A stretch of 64,000 bases of DNA from the NCBI RefSeq assembly GCF_003390845.1, contig NZ_QMEK01000003.1:413930-477929 (forward strand), given 5' to 3'. Position numbers and translations under genes: made by a program. The notes below the pieces were generated by a model, which saw nothing but the letters and a program-made list of their open reading frames with translations, did not search any database and had not been told where the DNA came from. This stretch comes from Tropicimonas sp. IMCC34043 (GTDB lineage: Bacteria; Pseudomonadota; Alphaproteobacteria; Rhodobacterales; Rhodobacteraceae). Shown piece by piece: positions 16,301-26,213 of the stretch; within the stretch, counting starts at the first letter, position 1; the number at the start of each line of letters is the position of its first letter.

Positions 16301-17662
16301 CTATTCCGCCGGATGCGGCCGGGCAGCGTCGGCCAGGACCTCTTCTGCATGGGGGTCGATGCCGAGATGTTCCTCCAGCAGCCCCGCGTTCGGGTCGTTG
16401 TAGATCCCGACATCCACCTTGCCCTCGGACTTGGCGACGATGGTCGAGACCACCGCATCGCCGGTGATGTTCACCGCGGTGCGGATCATGTCCATCAGCC
16501 GGTCGACCCCGAGGATCAGTGCAATCCCCTCGATCGGCAACCCGACCTGGGTCAGCACCATGGTCAGCATGACAAGGCCCACGCCCGGCACGCCGGCGGT
16601 GCCGATCGAGGCCAGAACGGCCATGGCGATCACGGTCAGATAGCCGCCGATCCCCAGATCGACGCCATAGACATTGGCCAGGAACACGGTCGCGACGCCC
16701 TGCATGATCGCGGTGCCATCCATGTTGACGGTCGCGCCCAGCGGAACGGTGAAGGAGGCGACCGAGTTGTCGACCCCCATCCGTTCGGTCACGCAGCGAT
16801 AGGTGACCGGGATCGTGGCGTTGGAACTGGCCGTCGAGAAGGCGAACAGCTGCGCGGGCCGGATCTTGGCCATGAAGGTCATCGGGTTGAGCCCCGACAG
16901 CACCTTCAGCAGCACCATCAGCGTGACGAAGAGGTGCAGCAACAGCACACCGGTCAGCGTTGCGACATAGGCCAGAACCGGCACGAACAGCCCGACCCCC
17001 TGTTCGGCAAAGACCTTGGCGATCAGGCAGAACACGCCGATGGGGGCAAAGGCCATGACGATCTCGACGACCTTCATCATCAGCTCGTTCATGTATTCGG
17101 CCGCCAGCGCGAAAGGCTTCGATATCTCGCCCAGCATCAGCGCGGCGACGCCCACCACGATGACATAGAAGATGACCTGCAGCATGTCGCCGTTGGCCAT
17201 CGCCGAGACCGGGTTCGAAGGCACGATATTGGCGAAGACGTCCCAGACGGTGGGAGCGGTCGCCGCCGTGATCGATCCGGCTTCGATCCCCTCCATGCTG
17301 AATCCGGCGCCGGGGCCGACGATTGTCGCGATGATCAGCGCCACCGCAATCGCGATGGCCGTGGTCAGCATGTAGAGCACAAAGGCCTTGCCGCCGACCC
17401 GGCCGAGAATGCGGATGTCGCCGATCCCGAGCACGCCGCAGATCAGCGAAAACACGACCAGCGGCACCACAAGCATCTTCAACGCATTGACAAAGGCCTT
17501 GCCGATCATGGCGAACAGGCCGCCGACGATGTGTTGGTTGATGAAGGGCGCGTCGATCAGGTTGAAGATGACGCCGATGATCACACCGGCCACCATGCCG
17601 ATCATGATCCTTGCCGTCAGCGAAAGTTTCGGGCCTCCGCCAGGAATAGCTTCGCTTGTCAT
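16301..17662 (-). CDS. Dicarboxylate/amino acid:cation symporter (DAACS family)
   Basis: A 453-residue inner-membrane transporter of the GltP/DctA family with about eight helices and two re-entrant loops. The serine-rich hairpin STASSNATIPVTYRC and the following NMDGTAIMQGVATVFLANVYG carry the conserved substrate and cation site. Near the C-terminus GVDRLMDMIRTAVNITGDAV holds the conserved Asp and Asn. The substrate is an acidic amino acid or C4-dicarboxylate; sequence alone does not decide. A GAGGTG ribosome site precedes the ATG, and the AT-rich 17690-17730 stretch probably holds its promoter. It is a single-gene unit, convergent with ugd and divergent from rnhB. Confidence 0.92.
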   Translation of the reverse strand: MTSEAIPGGGPKLSLTARIMIGMVAGVIIGVIFNLIDAPFINQHIVGGLFAMIGKAFVNALKMLVVPLVVFSLICGVLGIGDIRILGRVGGKAFVLYMLTTAIAIAVALIIATIVGPGAGFSMEGIEAGSITAATAPTVWDVFANIVPSNPVSAMANGDMLQVIFYVIVVGVAALMLGEISKPFALAAEYMNELMMKVVEIVMAFAPIGVFCLIAKVFAEQGVGLFVPVLAYVATLTGVLLLHLFVTLMVLLKVLSGLNPMTFMAKIRPAQLFAFSTASSNATIPVTYRCVTERMGVDNSVASFTVPLGATVNMDGTAIMQGVATVFLANVYGVDLGIGGYLTVIAMAVLASIGTAGVPGVGLVMLTMVLTQVGLPIEGIALILGVDRLMDMIRTAVNITGDAVVSTIVAKSEGKVDVGIYNDPNAGLLEEHLGIDPHAEEVLADAARPHPAE

Positions 17663-17905
17663 TGTCGCACCTCGCCATTGTTGCTGTTGAGTATGTCGAG
17701 CTTGATTGTATTAACCTAACACAGAAACCGCCTTGTGAACGCCACTGACGCTCGTAGCCGGGCCTTTTGCCCGTATCCTGACCTCGTGTGCAGCACCGTT
17801 GCCTGTTTTCTGGCAGGTCGCGCGGCGTTTGATTCAGGACACGGAGTCTGGCGGTGGGCGGAATTTGGGCTTGCGCAAGACGGAAAGGCGCGCTCGGTTG
17901 GCGCC

Positions 17906-18533
17906 ATGAAACCGGATCTGGAAATGGAACTGGCCGGCTGGGCCGAAGGCGCGCGCGTGATCGCAGGCGTCGACGAAGTGGGGCGCGGGCCGCTTGCGGG
18001 GCCTGTGACCGCGGCGGCGGTCGTGCTTGACCCCGGCAACATCCCCGAGGGCCTGGACGACAGCAAGAAGCTGTCGCCGAAACGGCGCGAGGTGCTGGCC
18101 GGGCTGATCCGCCAGAGCGCCTGGGTGGCGGTCGTGCATGTCAGCGTCGAGGAGATCGAGCGGCTGAATATCCTGCGCGCGGCACATCTGGCGATGGTGC
18201 GCGCGCTCCGCATGCTCGATCCGGCGCCGGACTACGCGCTGATCGACGGCAAATTCGTGCCGCGGGATCTGCCCTGCCGGGCGCGGATGCTGATCCGCGG
18301 CGATGCGCGTTGCCTGTCAATCGCGGCTGCCTCGATCGTGGCCAAGGTGGCACGGGACGAGCTAATGGTGGATTTGGCGCAACAGCACCCCGGCTATGGC
18401 TGGGATCACAACGCGGGCTACCCGACGCCCGAACACAAGGCGGCGCTTCGAGATCTGGGGGTAACCCCACATCATAGGCGTTTGTTCGCACCGGTGCGCA
18501 ACATCTTGTATCAAGGCAAATCGCCAAGTGATT

Positions 18534-18535
<2 letters not shown>
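17906..18535 (+). CDS. rnhB: Ribonuclease HII
   Basis: A 209-residue enzyme that cuts RNA in RNA-DNA hybrids and starts removal of single ribonucleotides in DNA. The GVDEVGRGPLAGPV motif carries the first catalytic Asp and Glu. The second Asp is in YALIDGKFVP, and the last in the helix SIVAKVARDELMVDL. YGWDHNAGYPTPEH closes the family core. The frame is open to 17735, but similarity starts around MKPDLEMELAG. ATG 17906 and ATG 17924 are both possible and neither has a strong ribosome site. The next gene, ccrM, starts 89 bases later, with its own promoter signals in the gap. Confidence 0.93.
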
Positions 18536-19737
<1,202 letters not shown>

Positions 19738-19848
19738 TCCGAACTCACGTCCCGTCGGGGTGCCCGTCGTGACGTGGCGTCCATCCAGAATACCGGAAAA
19801 TACCGTGTTTCCGCCGGTGCCTGTGACCTGACACAGCCGCACCTACTG

Positions 19849-19878
19849 GCCCCGCCTCGATTGAGGCGGGGCTTTTTT
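19849..19878 (+). terminator. Rho-independent terminator after ccrM
   Basis: GCCCCGCCTC (19849-19858) and GAGGCGGGGC (19863-19872) form a perfect 10-bp stem with a GATT loop, followed at once by six T residues. This is a textbook intrinsic terminator for the ccrM transcript. The reverse direction lacks a T-run. Confidence 0.92.
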
Positions 19879-19906
19879 GTGCCGGGGGCACCCCGGCCCG
19901 GCGGAC

Positions 19907-20356
19907 CTATGCCCGCTCTGCTGCGAAGGCCTCCATCAGCGCCGGAAAATCCGCCATCCCGGGGAAGTGTTCAAAGCTGTGGCGCGCCGGGGTCGTGGCC
20001 CAGGGCAGTTTTTCGGCGGTCATCGTCTCGATGAACGGATCGCACCAGGACGGCACATCGAACATGGTCGGGCGGATGTTGACGAAATCCTCCATGCCGG
20101 TGATCCGGGTGAACATCCAGGTCAGGCATTCCGGGCAGAAATAGTGGTCGAGCTGCGGGCCGCGCAGCCCGCCCTTGACCGGGTCGCCCTGAACGACGCG
20201 AAGGCTGTGGGCCGGCACCATCGCGGTCAGCGAAAACGCGCTCGAGCTCATCTTCTGGCAGCCGGTGCAATGGCAGGCGGCGGTCATGAAAGGCGGCTCG
20301 GAAACCTCGATGCGGGTGGCGCCGCAACGGCAGGTGCCGGTCTGGGGGGCGGTCAT
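19907..20356 (-). CDS. GFA / CENP-V family zinc protein
   Basis: A 149-residue cytosolic protein of the family first named for glutathione-dependent formaldehyde-activating enzyme. The zinc ligands are all visible: CRCGA near residue 9, the central CHCTGCQKMSSSAF, and FCPECLTWMF. Many members have no proven formaldehyde role, so the specific function is open. The ATG at 20356 begins right before the first cysteine motif; the longer upstream frame has no similarity. It stands alone, and the mutY gene begins upstream on the same strand with its stop 97 bases away. Confidence 0.88.
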   Translation of the reverse strand: MTAPQTGTCRCGATRIEVSEPPFMTAACHCTGCQKMSSSAFSLTAMVPAHSLRVVQGDPVKGGLRGPQLDHYFCPECLTWMFTRITGMEDFVNIRPTMFDVPSWCDPFIETMTAEKLPWATTPARHSFEHFPGMADFPALMEAFAAERA

Positions 20357-20452
20357 TCTCTTTGTCCTCCTGTGTTGGCCCGATGGATCAGGCCCTGCCC
20401 GAGACCACCACGGATCGCGGCCGGGGTGCAAGGCGGGCGCCGTAACCCCGGT

Positions 20453-21538
20453 TCAGCGGGGGTCGGGGTTTGCGCGGTCGAACGCGCTGGAGGCCAGCGC
20501 CCAGACCTTGCGCATCACCGTGGGAAGATCCTCGGGACGGAACGCGCGCGCCGGGACGAAGTGGCCCTGCACCGGGTCGGTTGCGGCGGCAACATCGGCG
20601 ATCTGCACCTGAAGGCGCAGATGAAAATGCGTGAAGGTATGGCGAACCTCGGCCTCCAGCGCACGCCAGTCGGCGGCAACAGGCGGGGCAGGCGCGGGGG
20701 CCTCGGACCAGTCCGAGCCCGGCCAGCCCAGCATGCCGCCCAGCAACCCGCGTGGCGCCCGGGTTTCCAGCAGCAGCGCACCATCGGCGCGGCGCGCGAC
20801 ATAGGCGATGCCAAGCCGGATTGGCTTGGCGGTCTTTGGCGCGCGCCGCGGCAGTTCGGCAGCGATGCCGCTGGCCCGCGCGGCGCAGCACCGGGTCAGA
20901 GGGCAAATCCCGCAGGCGGGCGAGGTCGGCGTGCAGATCGTGGCGCCAAGGTCCATCACGGCCTGCGCATGATCGCCCGGATGCATTTCGGGCGTCAGGC
21001 GATGGGCGAGGGCGACAAGCTGCGGCTTGGCGGTGGGCAGCGGGGTCTCGACAGCGAAAAGCCGGGCCATCACCCGCTCGACATTGCCGTCGACCACCGT
21101 CTCGGGCAGATCGAAGGCGATGGCGGCAATCGCGGCGGCGGTATAGGGGCCGATGCCCGGCAGAGCCTGCAGGGCGGCGCGGTCGGCGGGAAACTGACCC
21201 TCGAGAGGCCCGGCAACGGCCCGGGCGCATTTCAGCAGGTTGCGCGCCCGCGCGTAATACCCAAGCCCGGCCCATTCCGCCATCACGTCGGCGTCCTCGG
21301 CGGCAGCCAGCGCCTGCACCTTTGGCCAACGGGCGGTAAAGCGCAGGAAACGCTCGCGCACCGCCGCAACGGTCGTCTGCTGCAACATGACCTCGGACAG
21401 CCAGACCCGATAGGGATCGGGGTGTTCGCCGGATGCCCGCGCCGCCGGTCCGACCCGCCAGGGCAGGTCGCGGCCATGGGCCAGATACCATGCGCGCAGG
21501 GCTGCGGCCATTGCGGCGGGTTCGATTTCGTCACACAT
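20453..21538 (-). CDS. mutY: A/G-specific adenine DNA glycosylase
   Basis: A 361-residue base-excision enzyme that removes adenine mispaired with 8-oxoguanine. Near the N-terminus are RDLPWR and the catalytic Glu in SEVMLQQTTV. The helix-hairpin-helix is LPGIGPYTAAAI, followed by the catalytic Asp in TVVDGNVERVMARL. The iron-sulfur cluster cysteines occur as C-x6-C-x2-C with a further Cys five residues on (CTPTSPACGICPLTRCC). The C-terminal NUDIX-like domain recognising 8-oxoG begins near residue 240. Normal length. Divergent from the DUF721 gene with an 83-base gap, a gene pairing seen in related alphaproteobacteria. Confidence 0.95.
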   Translation of the reverse strand: MCDEIEPAAMAAALRAWYLAHGRDLPWRVGPAARASGEHPDPYRVWLSEVMLQQTTVAAVRERFLRFTARWPKVQALAAAEDADVMAEWAGLGYYARARNLLKCARAVAGPLEGQFPADRAALQALPGIGPYTAAAIAAIAFDLPETVVDGNVERVMARLFAVETPLPTAKPQLVALAHRLTPEMHPGDHAQAVMDLGATICTPTSPACGICPLTRCCAARASGIAAELPRRAPKTAKPIRLGIAYVARRADGALLLETRAPRGLLGGMLGWPGSDWSEAPAPAPPVAADWRALEAEVRHTFTHFHLRLQVQIADVAAATDPVQGHFVPARAFRPEDLPTVMRKVWALASSAFDRANPDPR

Positions 21539-21621
21539 TCTTTATTCCCCGCATGGTCAAGCGTCTGGTCGCCGGCCCGACCGTCGGTGTAGATAGACCG
21601 AGGAACAGGATTTGTCAGGTC

Positions 21622-22170
21622 ATGGCGGCACCCCGAAAGCCCATCGCCGGCCCGCGCCGGCGGATGCGCGGGTTCGAACGAACCTCGAGCCTTCTCGGCG
21701 AGCGGATTCGCACGGCGTCCGAGAAGCGTGGCTTTGCCGAGACGCGGCTGCTGACCCATTGGGCCGAGATCGTCGGGCCCGATATCGCCGGGGTTACGCG
21801 CCCGCTTTCGGTCAGCTATGCCCGCGGGGGGTTCGGGGCGACTTTGACGGTGCTCTGCCCCGGGGCACAGGCACCGCTGTTGCAGATGCAGGAACCGCGG
21901 CTGCGCGAAAAGATCAATTCCGTCTATGGCTATGCCGCCATCACGCGGATCCGGTTTACCCAGACCGCGCCGACAGGCTTTGCCGAAGGTCAGGCGCAGT
22001 TTGATCCGGCGCCAAAGACCGCGCCGCGGGTCGCTGACCCGGTGCTGGTCGTGCAGGCCGAGGCGATGGCAGGCGAGGTGGAAGACGAGGGTTTGCGTCG
22101 GGCGCTGGCAGCCCTTGGCGAACAGATATTGAACAAATCGAAAAAGACACGATCGGAGACATCGGAATGA
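21622..22170 (+). CDS. DUF721 (DciA-like) protein
   Basis: A 182-residue protein with an N-terminal DUF721 domain: RTASEKRGFAETRLLTHWAE followed by IVGPDIAGVTRPLSV and a beta-rich ending around LREKINSVYGYAAITRIRF. The domain occurs in DciA, a loader of the replicative helicase in many bacteria, but a helicase-loading role for this member is not shown. The C-terminal third is low in similarity and rich in Ala and Glu. The frame is open upstream to 21433, but that part is antisense to mutY. It overlaps the DsbA-like gene by four bases, so the two are co-transcribed. Confidence 0.85.
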   Translation: MAAPRKPIAGPRRRMRGFERTSSLLGERIRTASEKRGFAETRLLTHWAEIVGPDIAGVTRPLSVSYARGGFGATLTVLCPGAQAPLLQMQEPRLREKINSVYGYAAITRIRFTQTAPTGFAEGQAQFDPAPKTAPRVADPVLVVQAEAMAGEVEDEGLRRALAALGEQILNKSKKTRSETSE

Positions 22171-22823
22171 CCACCACACAGACCCTGTCCGCACTGGTTC
22201 TTGCCGCGGTTGCCGGCCTTGGCCCCTGGACCCTTCCCGCGGCGCCGGCCCTGTCATCGCTGATCGGCGCCGGTGCGGCGCAGGCGCAGGACGCCGTGGC
22301 GATCGAGGACATGGTTCTGGGCAAGGCCGACGCGCCGGTCGAGGTGATCGAATACGCCTCGTTCACCTGCGGCCACTGCGCCCGGTTCAACCAAGAGGTC
22401 TTTCCCCAAATCCGCAAGAATTACATCGACACCGGCAAGGTGAAGTTCATCCAGCGCGAGGTCTATTTCGACCGCTACGGGCTCTGGGCCAGCATGGTGG
22501 CGCGGTGCGGCGGCGAGATGCGGTTCTACGGCATTGCCGACATGCTGTTCGCCGAGATCAACGACTGGACCGAGGGCGAGCCTGCCCAGATCGGCGACAA
22601 TCTGCGCAAGATCGGGCGCAAGGCGGGGCTGAGCGACGAGCAGGTCAATGCCTGCCTGCAGGATGCCGCCCAGGCCCAGGCGCTGGTCGACTGGTACGAG
22701 GGCAACAGCAAGGCAGACGGCATCGACGCCACGCCGACCTTCATAATCGACGGAAAGAAGTACTCGAACATGAGCTATGAGGACTTCGCCAAGACGCTGG
22801 ACGAAGAACTGGCGAAGAAATAA
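22167..22823 (+). CDS. DsbA-family thiol:disulfide oxidoreductase
   Basis: A 218-residue exported thioredoxin-fold protein. Residues 1-41 are a long signal region ending GAGAAQAQ, followed by the thioredoxin part. The active site is CGHC within YASFTCGHCARFNQEV, and the cis-proline loop is TPTFIIDG near residue 195. The helical insertion between them matches the DsbA-like group (KNYIDTGKVKFIQREVYFD). It would oxidise or isomerise cysteines in periplasmic proteins. CGHC rather than the E. coli DsbA CPHC suggests a less strongly oxidising enzyme; that is inference. Convergent with lpxK, with only four bases between stops. Confidence 0.9.
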   Translation: MTTTQTLSALVLAAVAGLGPWTLPAAPALSSLIGAGAAQAQDAVAIEDMVLGKADAPVEVIEYASFTCGHCARFNQEVFPQIRKNYIDTGKVKFIQREVYFDRYGLWASMVARCGGEMRFYGIADMLFAEINDWTEGEPAQIGDNLRKIGRKAGLSDEQVNACLQDAAQAQALVDWYEGNSKADGIDATPTFIIDGKKYSNMSYEDFAKTLDEELAKK

Positions 22824-22827
22824 CGCC

Positions 22828-23817
22828 TCAGCCCAAAGCGGCGAGCCGGGCGTCGAGCGCGCCCGGGTCGTCGAATTCCAGCCGCACCGGCAGCGTCAGA
22901 ACCTGACCGCGCAGCGCAGCCGGCAGACGCACGGCGTCTTTTTCCGTGGTGACAAGCTGGGCGCCGTGCCGGGCGGCATCGCGCATCAGCCGGGTCAGCA
23001 GCGCGTTGGTGAGCGGCTGGTGATCATTGAGCGCCTCGGTGCGGCGCAACTCGGCGCCCTGCGCGCGGAGCGTGGCGAAGAACTTCTCGGGATGGCCGAT
23101 CCCGGCAAAGGCCAGCACTGGCAGGCCCTGCCAGTCCATCCCGGTCTGCAGCGGTGCCAGCCGGCCGCTGATCCGTGGCACCGCTGCTGCGGCAACCGCA
23201 TCCCCCCAGCGATCCGAGAAATGCTGCTGCGTCACTGCATCGCCGATCGTCAGGATCAGGTCGGCGCGGGCGAGTCCCGCCGCGACCGGCTCTCGCAGCG
23301 GGCCGGCGGGGACGCAGCGGCCGTTGCCGAAGCCCTGTCTGGCGTCGACCACCACGATCGACAGATCCCTGGCGACCGACGGGTTCTGGAACCCGTCGTC
23401 CAGCACCACGCGGGCGGCCCCGGCGGCCGCAGCCGCGCGCACGCCGGCCGCGCGGTCACGGGCAACCCAGACCGGCGCAAAGGCTGCCAGCAACAGTGGT
23501 TCGTCGCCGACGTCGGCGGCGCTGTGCTGCGCGGGATCGACCCGGACCGGGCCTTCCAGCCGGCCGCCATGGCCACGGCTGACCACGTGGCTGCCGTCCC
23601 CCAGCCGCTGCAACAGCGCGATCACGGTCGGGGTCTTGCCGGTGCCGCCGGCATTGAGGTTGCCGACGCAGATCACCGGAACCGGCGCATGCCAGGGCGT
23701 GCCGCGGGCCAGCCGCCGGGCAGTGGCGGCCCCGTAAAGCCAGCCGAGCGGCGCCAGCAGGCGGGCGGCAAGGCCCGGGGCATCGGCGGGATTGTCCCAG
23801 AAGCCGGGGGGGCGCAT
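22828..23817 (-). CDS. lpxK: Tetraacyldisaccharide 4'-kinase
   Basis: A 329-residue inner-membrane-associated kinase that phosphorylates the 4' position of lipid A disaccharide. It starts with the amphipathic anchor region [18 protein letters not shown]. The Walker A motif is [19 protein letters not shown] near residue 50. [16 protein letters not shown] carries the catalytic DDGFQ. Cofactor and substrate residues continue through [17 protein letters not shown] and [11 protein letters not shown]. Start codon overlaps the waaA stop (ATGA), so it is translationally coupled as part of a lipid A/Kdo operon. Confidence 0.95.
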   Translation of the reverse strand: MRPPGFWDNPADAPGLAARLLAPLGWLYGAATARRLARGTPWHAPVPVICVGNLNAGGTGKTPTVIALLQRLGDGSHVVSRGHGGRLEGPVRVDPAQHSAADVGDEPLLLAAFAPVWVARDRAAGVRAAAAAGAARVVLDDGFQNPSVARDLSIVVVDARQGFGNGRCVPAGPLREPVAAGLARADLILTIGDAVTQQHFSDRWGDAVAAAAVPRISGRLAPLQTGMDWQGLPVLAFAGIGHPEKFFATLRAQGAELRRTEALNDHQPLTNALLTRLMRDAARHGAQLVTTEKDAVRLPAALRGQVLTLPVRLEFDDPGALDARLAALG

Positions 23818-25079
23818 CAGGTTCGCCGCTTCGGCAGCACGTGGGCCACCAGCGCCATCAGCCGTTCAAGCACCTGCGCACCGTCCGATGCGACATCCCA
23901 GCCCCGCAACGCCATCTGTGCGGCCCGTTCCGGCGCCATCAGGTCGGCGACGGCGGCACCAAGCCGGTTCGGGCCGGTCAGGATGCGCGCCGCCCCCGCG
24001 GCATGAAGCAGTCCAAGCGCCTCGGCCTGGCGGCCGAAATGCGGCCCGGCGATGATCGCCGAACCGAGCGCGGCAGGCTCCATCGCTGGTGGCACCTCGC
24101 CTTTGCTGAAGGTGCCGCCAAGCAGGCTGACCGGGGCGAGGCGATAGAAAAGGCCAAGCTCCTCGCGCAGGTCGGCCAGGAATATCTCGGTCGATTCCTC
24201 GGGGTCCTCGTTGGCGTCGCGGCGGGCGACCCGCCAGCCCTGGGCCGAGAATTCCTCGGCAAGTGCCGGGGCCTGCGCATCGGTGGACGGCACGATGATG
24301 AGCAGCAGCCGATGCATGATGCGCTGAGCTTCGCGGTGGGCGGCGAGAATCGGCGCGATCTCGTCAGGGGTCGGGCAGGACGCGAGCCAAATCGGACGCG
24401 CCCGCAGCGCCCGCGCGAGCGCGTTGCGTTCGGATTCGACATAGTCGAGCGGGGTGGCGACATGGCTCAGCCGCCCGGTGATCTCGATGCGGGTCGTAAG
24501 TGCGCCAAGCGACCGGATGCGTTCGGATTCCGTCGTATCCGGAACCAGCACCGATTCGAACAGGCCAAGCAGCCGGCGATGGGCGTTGCGCGCGCGCGGC
24601 CCGCGCAGCCGCGGCAGAACGGCGTTCTGGAAGAACAGCGGGATTTCCTGTGACGCGGCACGGTCGAGCAGCAGCGGCGCGTCGATCCGGTCGAACCAGA
24701 TCCCGACATCGGGGCGCCAGTGGTCGAGAAACTGCTCCACCGGCTTCGCGGAATCGAGCGGCGGGGATTGGTGCACGATCCCGACGATGTCGACGCCCGT
24801 CGGCAGTTGCTGCCCGGGCGGGGCGGTGACCAGCACCGAGGCGTCCGGCGCCATTTCGACCAGCCGGTTGACCAGCGATTCGATCGCGCCGACTGCAAGA
24901 CCGTCGGGCGCATGCAGCCAGATCACGGGGCCGTCGGGACGGGGCACGTCCGACTGACCCAGCCGTTCGGCGGCGAGCCGCCCCTCATCGCCGCCGCGCT
25001 GGACCTGCTGATGCAGCCTGCGAGTGATCGTCGGGCCGCGGACCCGGTCCTTCAGCGTGGGCAGCGTCGGGATCTCCAA
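23817..25079 (-). CDS. waaA: 3-deoxy-D-manno-octulosonic acid (Kdo) transferase
   Basis: A roughly 420-residue membrane-anchored GT-B glycosyltransferase that adds Kdo to lipid A precursor. Visible family parts are [20 protein letters not shown] (N-terminal domain), [16 protein letters not shown] and [15 protein letters not shown] [13 protein letters not shown]. The C-terminal domain has [13 protein letters not shown] and [20 protein letters not shown], containing the GGS/GGT loop and Glu that bind CMP-Kdo. The frame runs far upstream, but that part is antisense-like and overlaps DUF4170. No ATG or GTG lies near the domain start, so I place the start at the TTG at 25079, eight bases after the DUF4170 stop; that choice is tentative. 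Confidence 0.88.
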   Translation of the reverse strand: MEIPTLPTLKDRVRGPTITRRLHQQVQRGGDEGRLAAERLGQSDVPRPDGPVIWLHAPDGLAVGAIESLVNRLVEMAPDASVLVTAPPGQQLPTGVDIVGIVHQSPPLDSAKPVEQFLDHWRPDVGIWFDRIDAPLLLDRAASQEIPLFFQNAVLPRLRGPRARNAHRRLLGLFESVLVPDTTESERIRSLGALTTRIEITGRLSHVATPLDYVESERNALARALRARPIWLASCPTPDEIAPILAAHREAQRIMHRLLLIIVPSTDAQAPALAEEFSAQGWRVARRDANEDPEESTEIFLADLREELGLFYRLAPVSLLGGTFSKGEVPPAMEPAALGSAIIAGPHFGRQAEALGLLHAAGAARILTGPNRLGAAVADLMAPERAAQMALRGWDVASDGAQVLERLMALVAHVLPKRRT

Positions 25080-25086
25080 CGCCGGC

Positions 25087-25329
25087 TCAGCCGAGTTCTT
25101 CGGTCGCCGAAGCCTCGACTTCCTCGTCGCGGAGCCGGTGAATATGGGCGATGAAATAGCGCATGTGGGCGTTGTCCACGGTGCGCTGCGCCTCGGCCTT
25201 CCAGGCGTCGTGGGCGGTGGCATAGTCGGGGAACATGCCGACGATGTGGATGTCGTCGACCGACTTGAACGTGCTTTTCGCGGGGTCGACGAGTTCGCCA
25301 CCAAAGACGAGGTGCAGACGCTGAACCAT
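25087..25329 (-). CDS. DUF4170 protein
   Basis: An 80-residue cytosolic protein with the conserved pattern LHLVFGGELVDPAKSTFK, then DDIHIVGMFPDYATAHDAWK and ending HIHRLRDEE. It is restricted to alphaproteobacteria and regularly found directly before waaA/kdtA. No function is known. ATG 25329 follows a GGAGGA-type ribosome site. Placed between the CysQ-like gene and waaA on the same strand. Confidence 0.9.
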   Translation of the reverse strand: MVQRLHLVFGGELVDPAKSTFKSVDDIHIVGMFPDYATAHDAWKAEAQRTVDNAHMRYFIAHIHRLRDEEVEASATEELG

Positions 25330-25403
25330 TGGTTCCTCCGGATCCTGACTGAAGTTGCGCGGCACCCTAGCGTGTGGCGAAGGCCCGTCAAGGACGCCCG
25401 AGG

Positions 25404-26213
25404 TCACGGGCCAGGACGTTTGACGCCATCGGGGACCCAGGCGCGGTCGCGCGGCAGGATCTCCTTGTGGATCCCGGGCGCCGCGGCGGCGACCCCGTCG
25501 GTCTGACGACCCGGCGTATTGAACCGCAATGGCCGCCCCATGCGGTCGCTGACCGTCGCGCCGGCTTCGGTGGCGATCAGCGCGCCGGCGGCGATATCCC
25601 ATTCCCAGCTTTGGCGCAGCGTCAGCATGCAATCGAACCGGCCCGCGCCAACCAGGCTGAGCCGGTAGGCGAGCGAGCTGCGAAAGTGCCGTTCGACCGG
25701 CGGCGGGACATCCGGCCAGTGCCGCGGATCGAGCGTCCCGCGCGCGGCCAGCATGGTGGCACCCGCGATCCGCTCGCGGCGGCTTGCCGCCATCGGCGCG
25801 CCGTTCAGCCGGGCGCCGGCGCCGCGGCGGGCGGTGAACATCCGCTCGAGCATCGGCAGGAACACCACCGCATCGGTGACCGCGCCGTCCTCGACCACCG
25901 CAAGCGAATGCGCCCAGGCGGATTGGCCCTCGGTAAAGGCGCGGGTGCCGTCGATCGGATCGACCACGAACAGCCGGGATTTGCCCAGTCGCGCGGCGTC
26001 GTCGGGCGTTTCCTCGGACATCCAGCCATAACCGGGGCGGGCGGCGGTGAGCGTCTCGCGCAGCATCCGGTCGACTTCCAGATCGGCCTCGGTGACCGGC
26101 CCCTGACCGTCGTCCTTTTGCCAGACCATGTGGTCGGTGCGGAAATGGCGTTGCGCGATTTCGCCCGCCGCCATCGCGGCGTCGATCAGCAACGCAAGGT
26201 CATTCTCCGGCAA
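25404..26213 (-). CDS. Inositol-monophosphatase-superfamily phosphatase (CysQ-like)
   Basis: A 269-residue Mg2+/Li+-sensitive phosphatase. Metal and catalytic motifs are GPVTEADLEVDRML, WMSEETPDD, FVVDPIDGTRAFTEG and, near the C-terminus, SWEWDIAAGALIATEAGA. The order is complete. The family covers 3'(2'),5'-bisphosphate nucleotidase (CysQ) and inositol-1-phosphatase. The position next to waaA in alphaproteobacteria usually goes with a CysQ label, but the substrate is not decided by sequence. It overlaps the end of the pmbA gene by 14 bases, so both are in one operon running to lpxK. Confidence 0.9.
   Translation of the reverse strand: MPENDLALLIDAAMAAGEIAQRHFRTDHMVWQKDDGQGPVTEADLEVDRMLRETLTAARPGYGWMSEETPDDAARLGKSRLFVVDPIDGTRAFTEGQSAWAHSLAVVEDGAVTDAVVFLPMLERMFTARRGAGARLNGAPMAASRRERIAGATMLAARGTLDPRHWPDVPPPVERHFRSSLAYRLSLVGAGRFDCMLTLRQSWEWDIAAGALIATEAGATVSDRMGRPLRFNTPGRQTDGVAAAAPGIHKEILPRDRAWVPDGVKRPGP

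Noticed and set aside
25080..25391. N-terminal extension of the waaA frame
   Set aside because: The added residues are Ser, Arg and Pro rich and overlap DUF4170 on the same strand in another frame; WaaA similarity starts after 25079.
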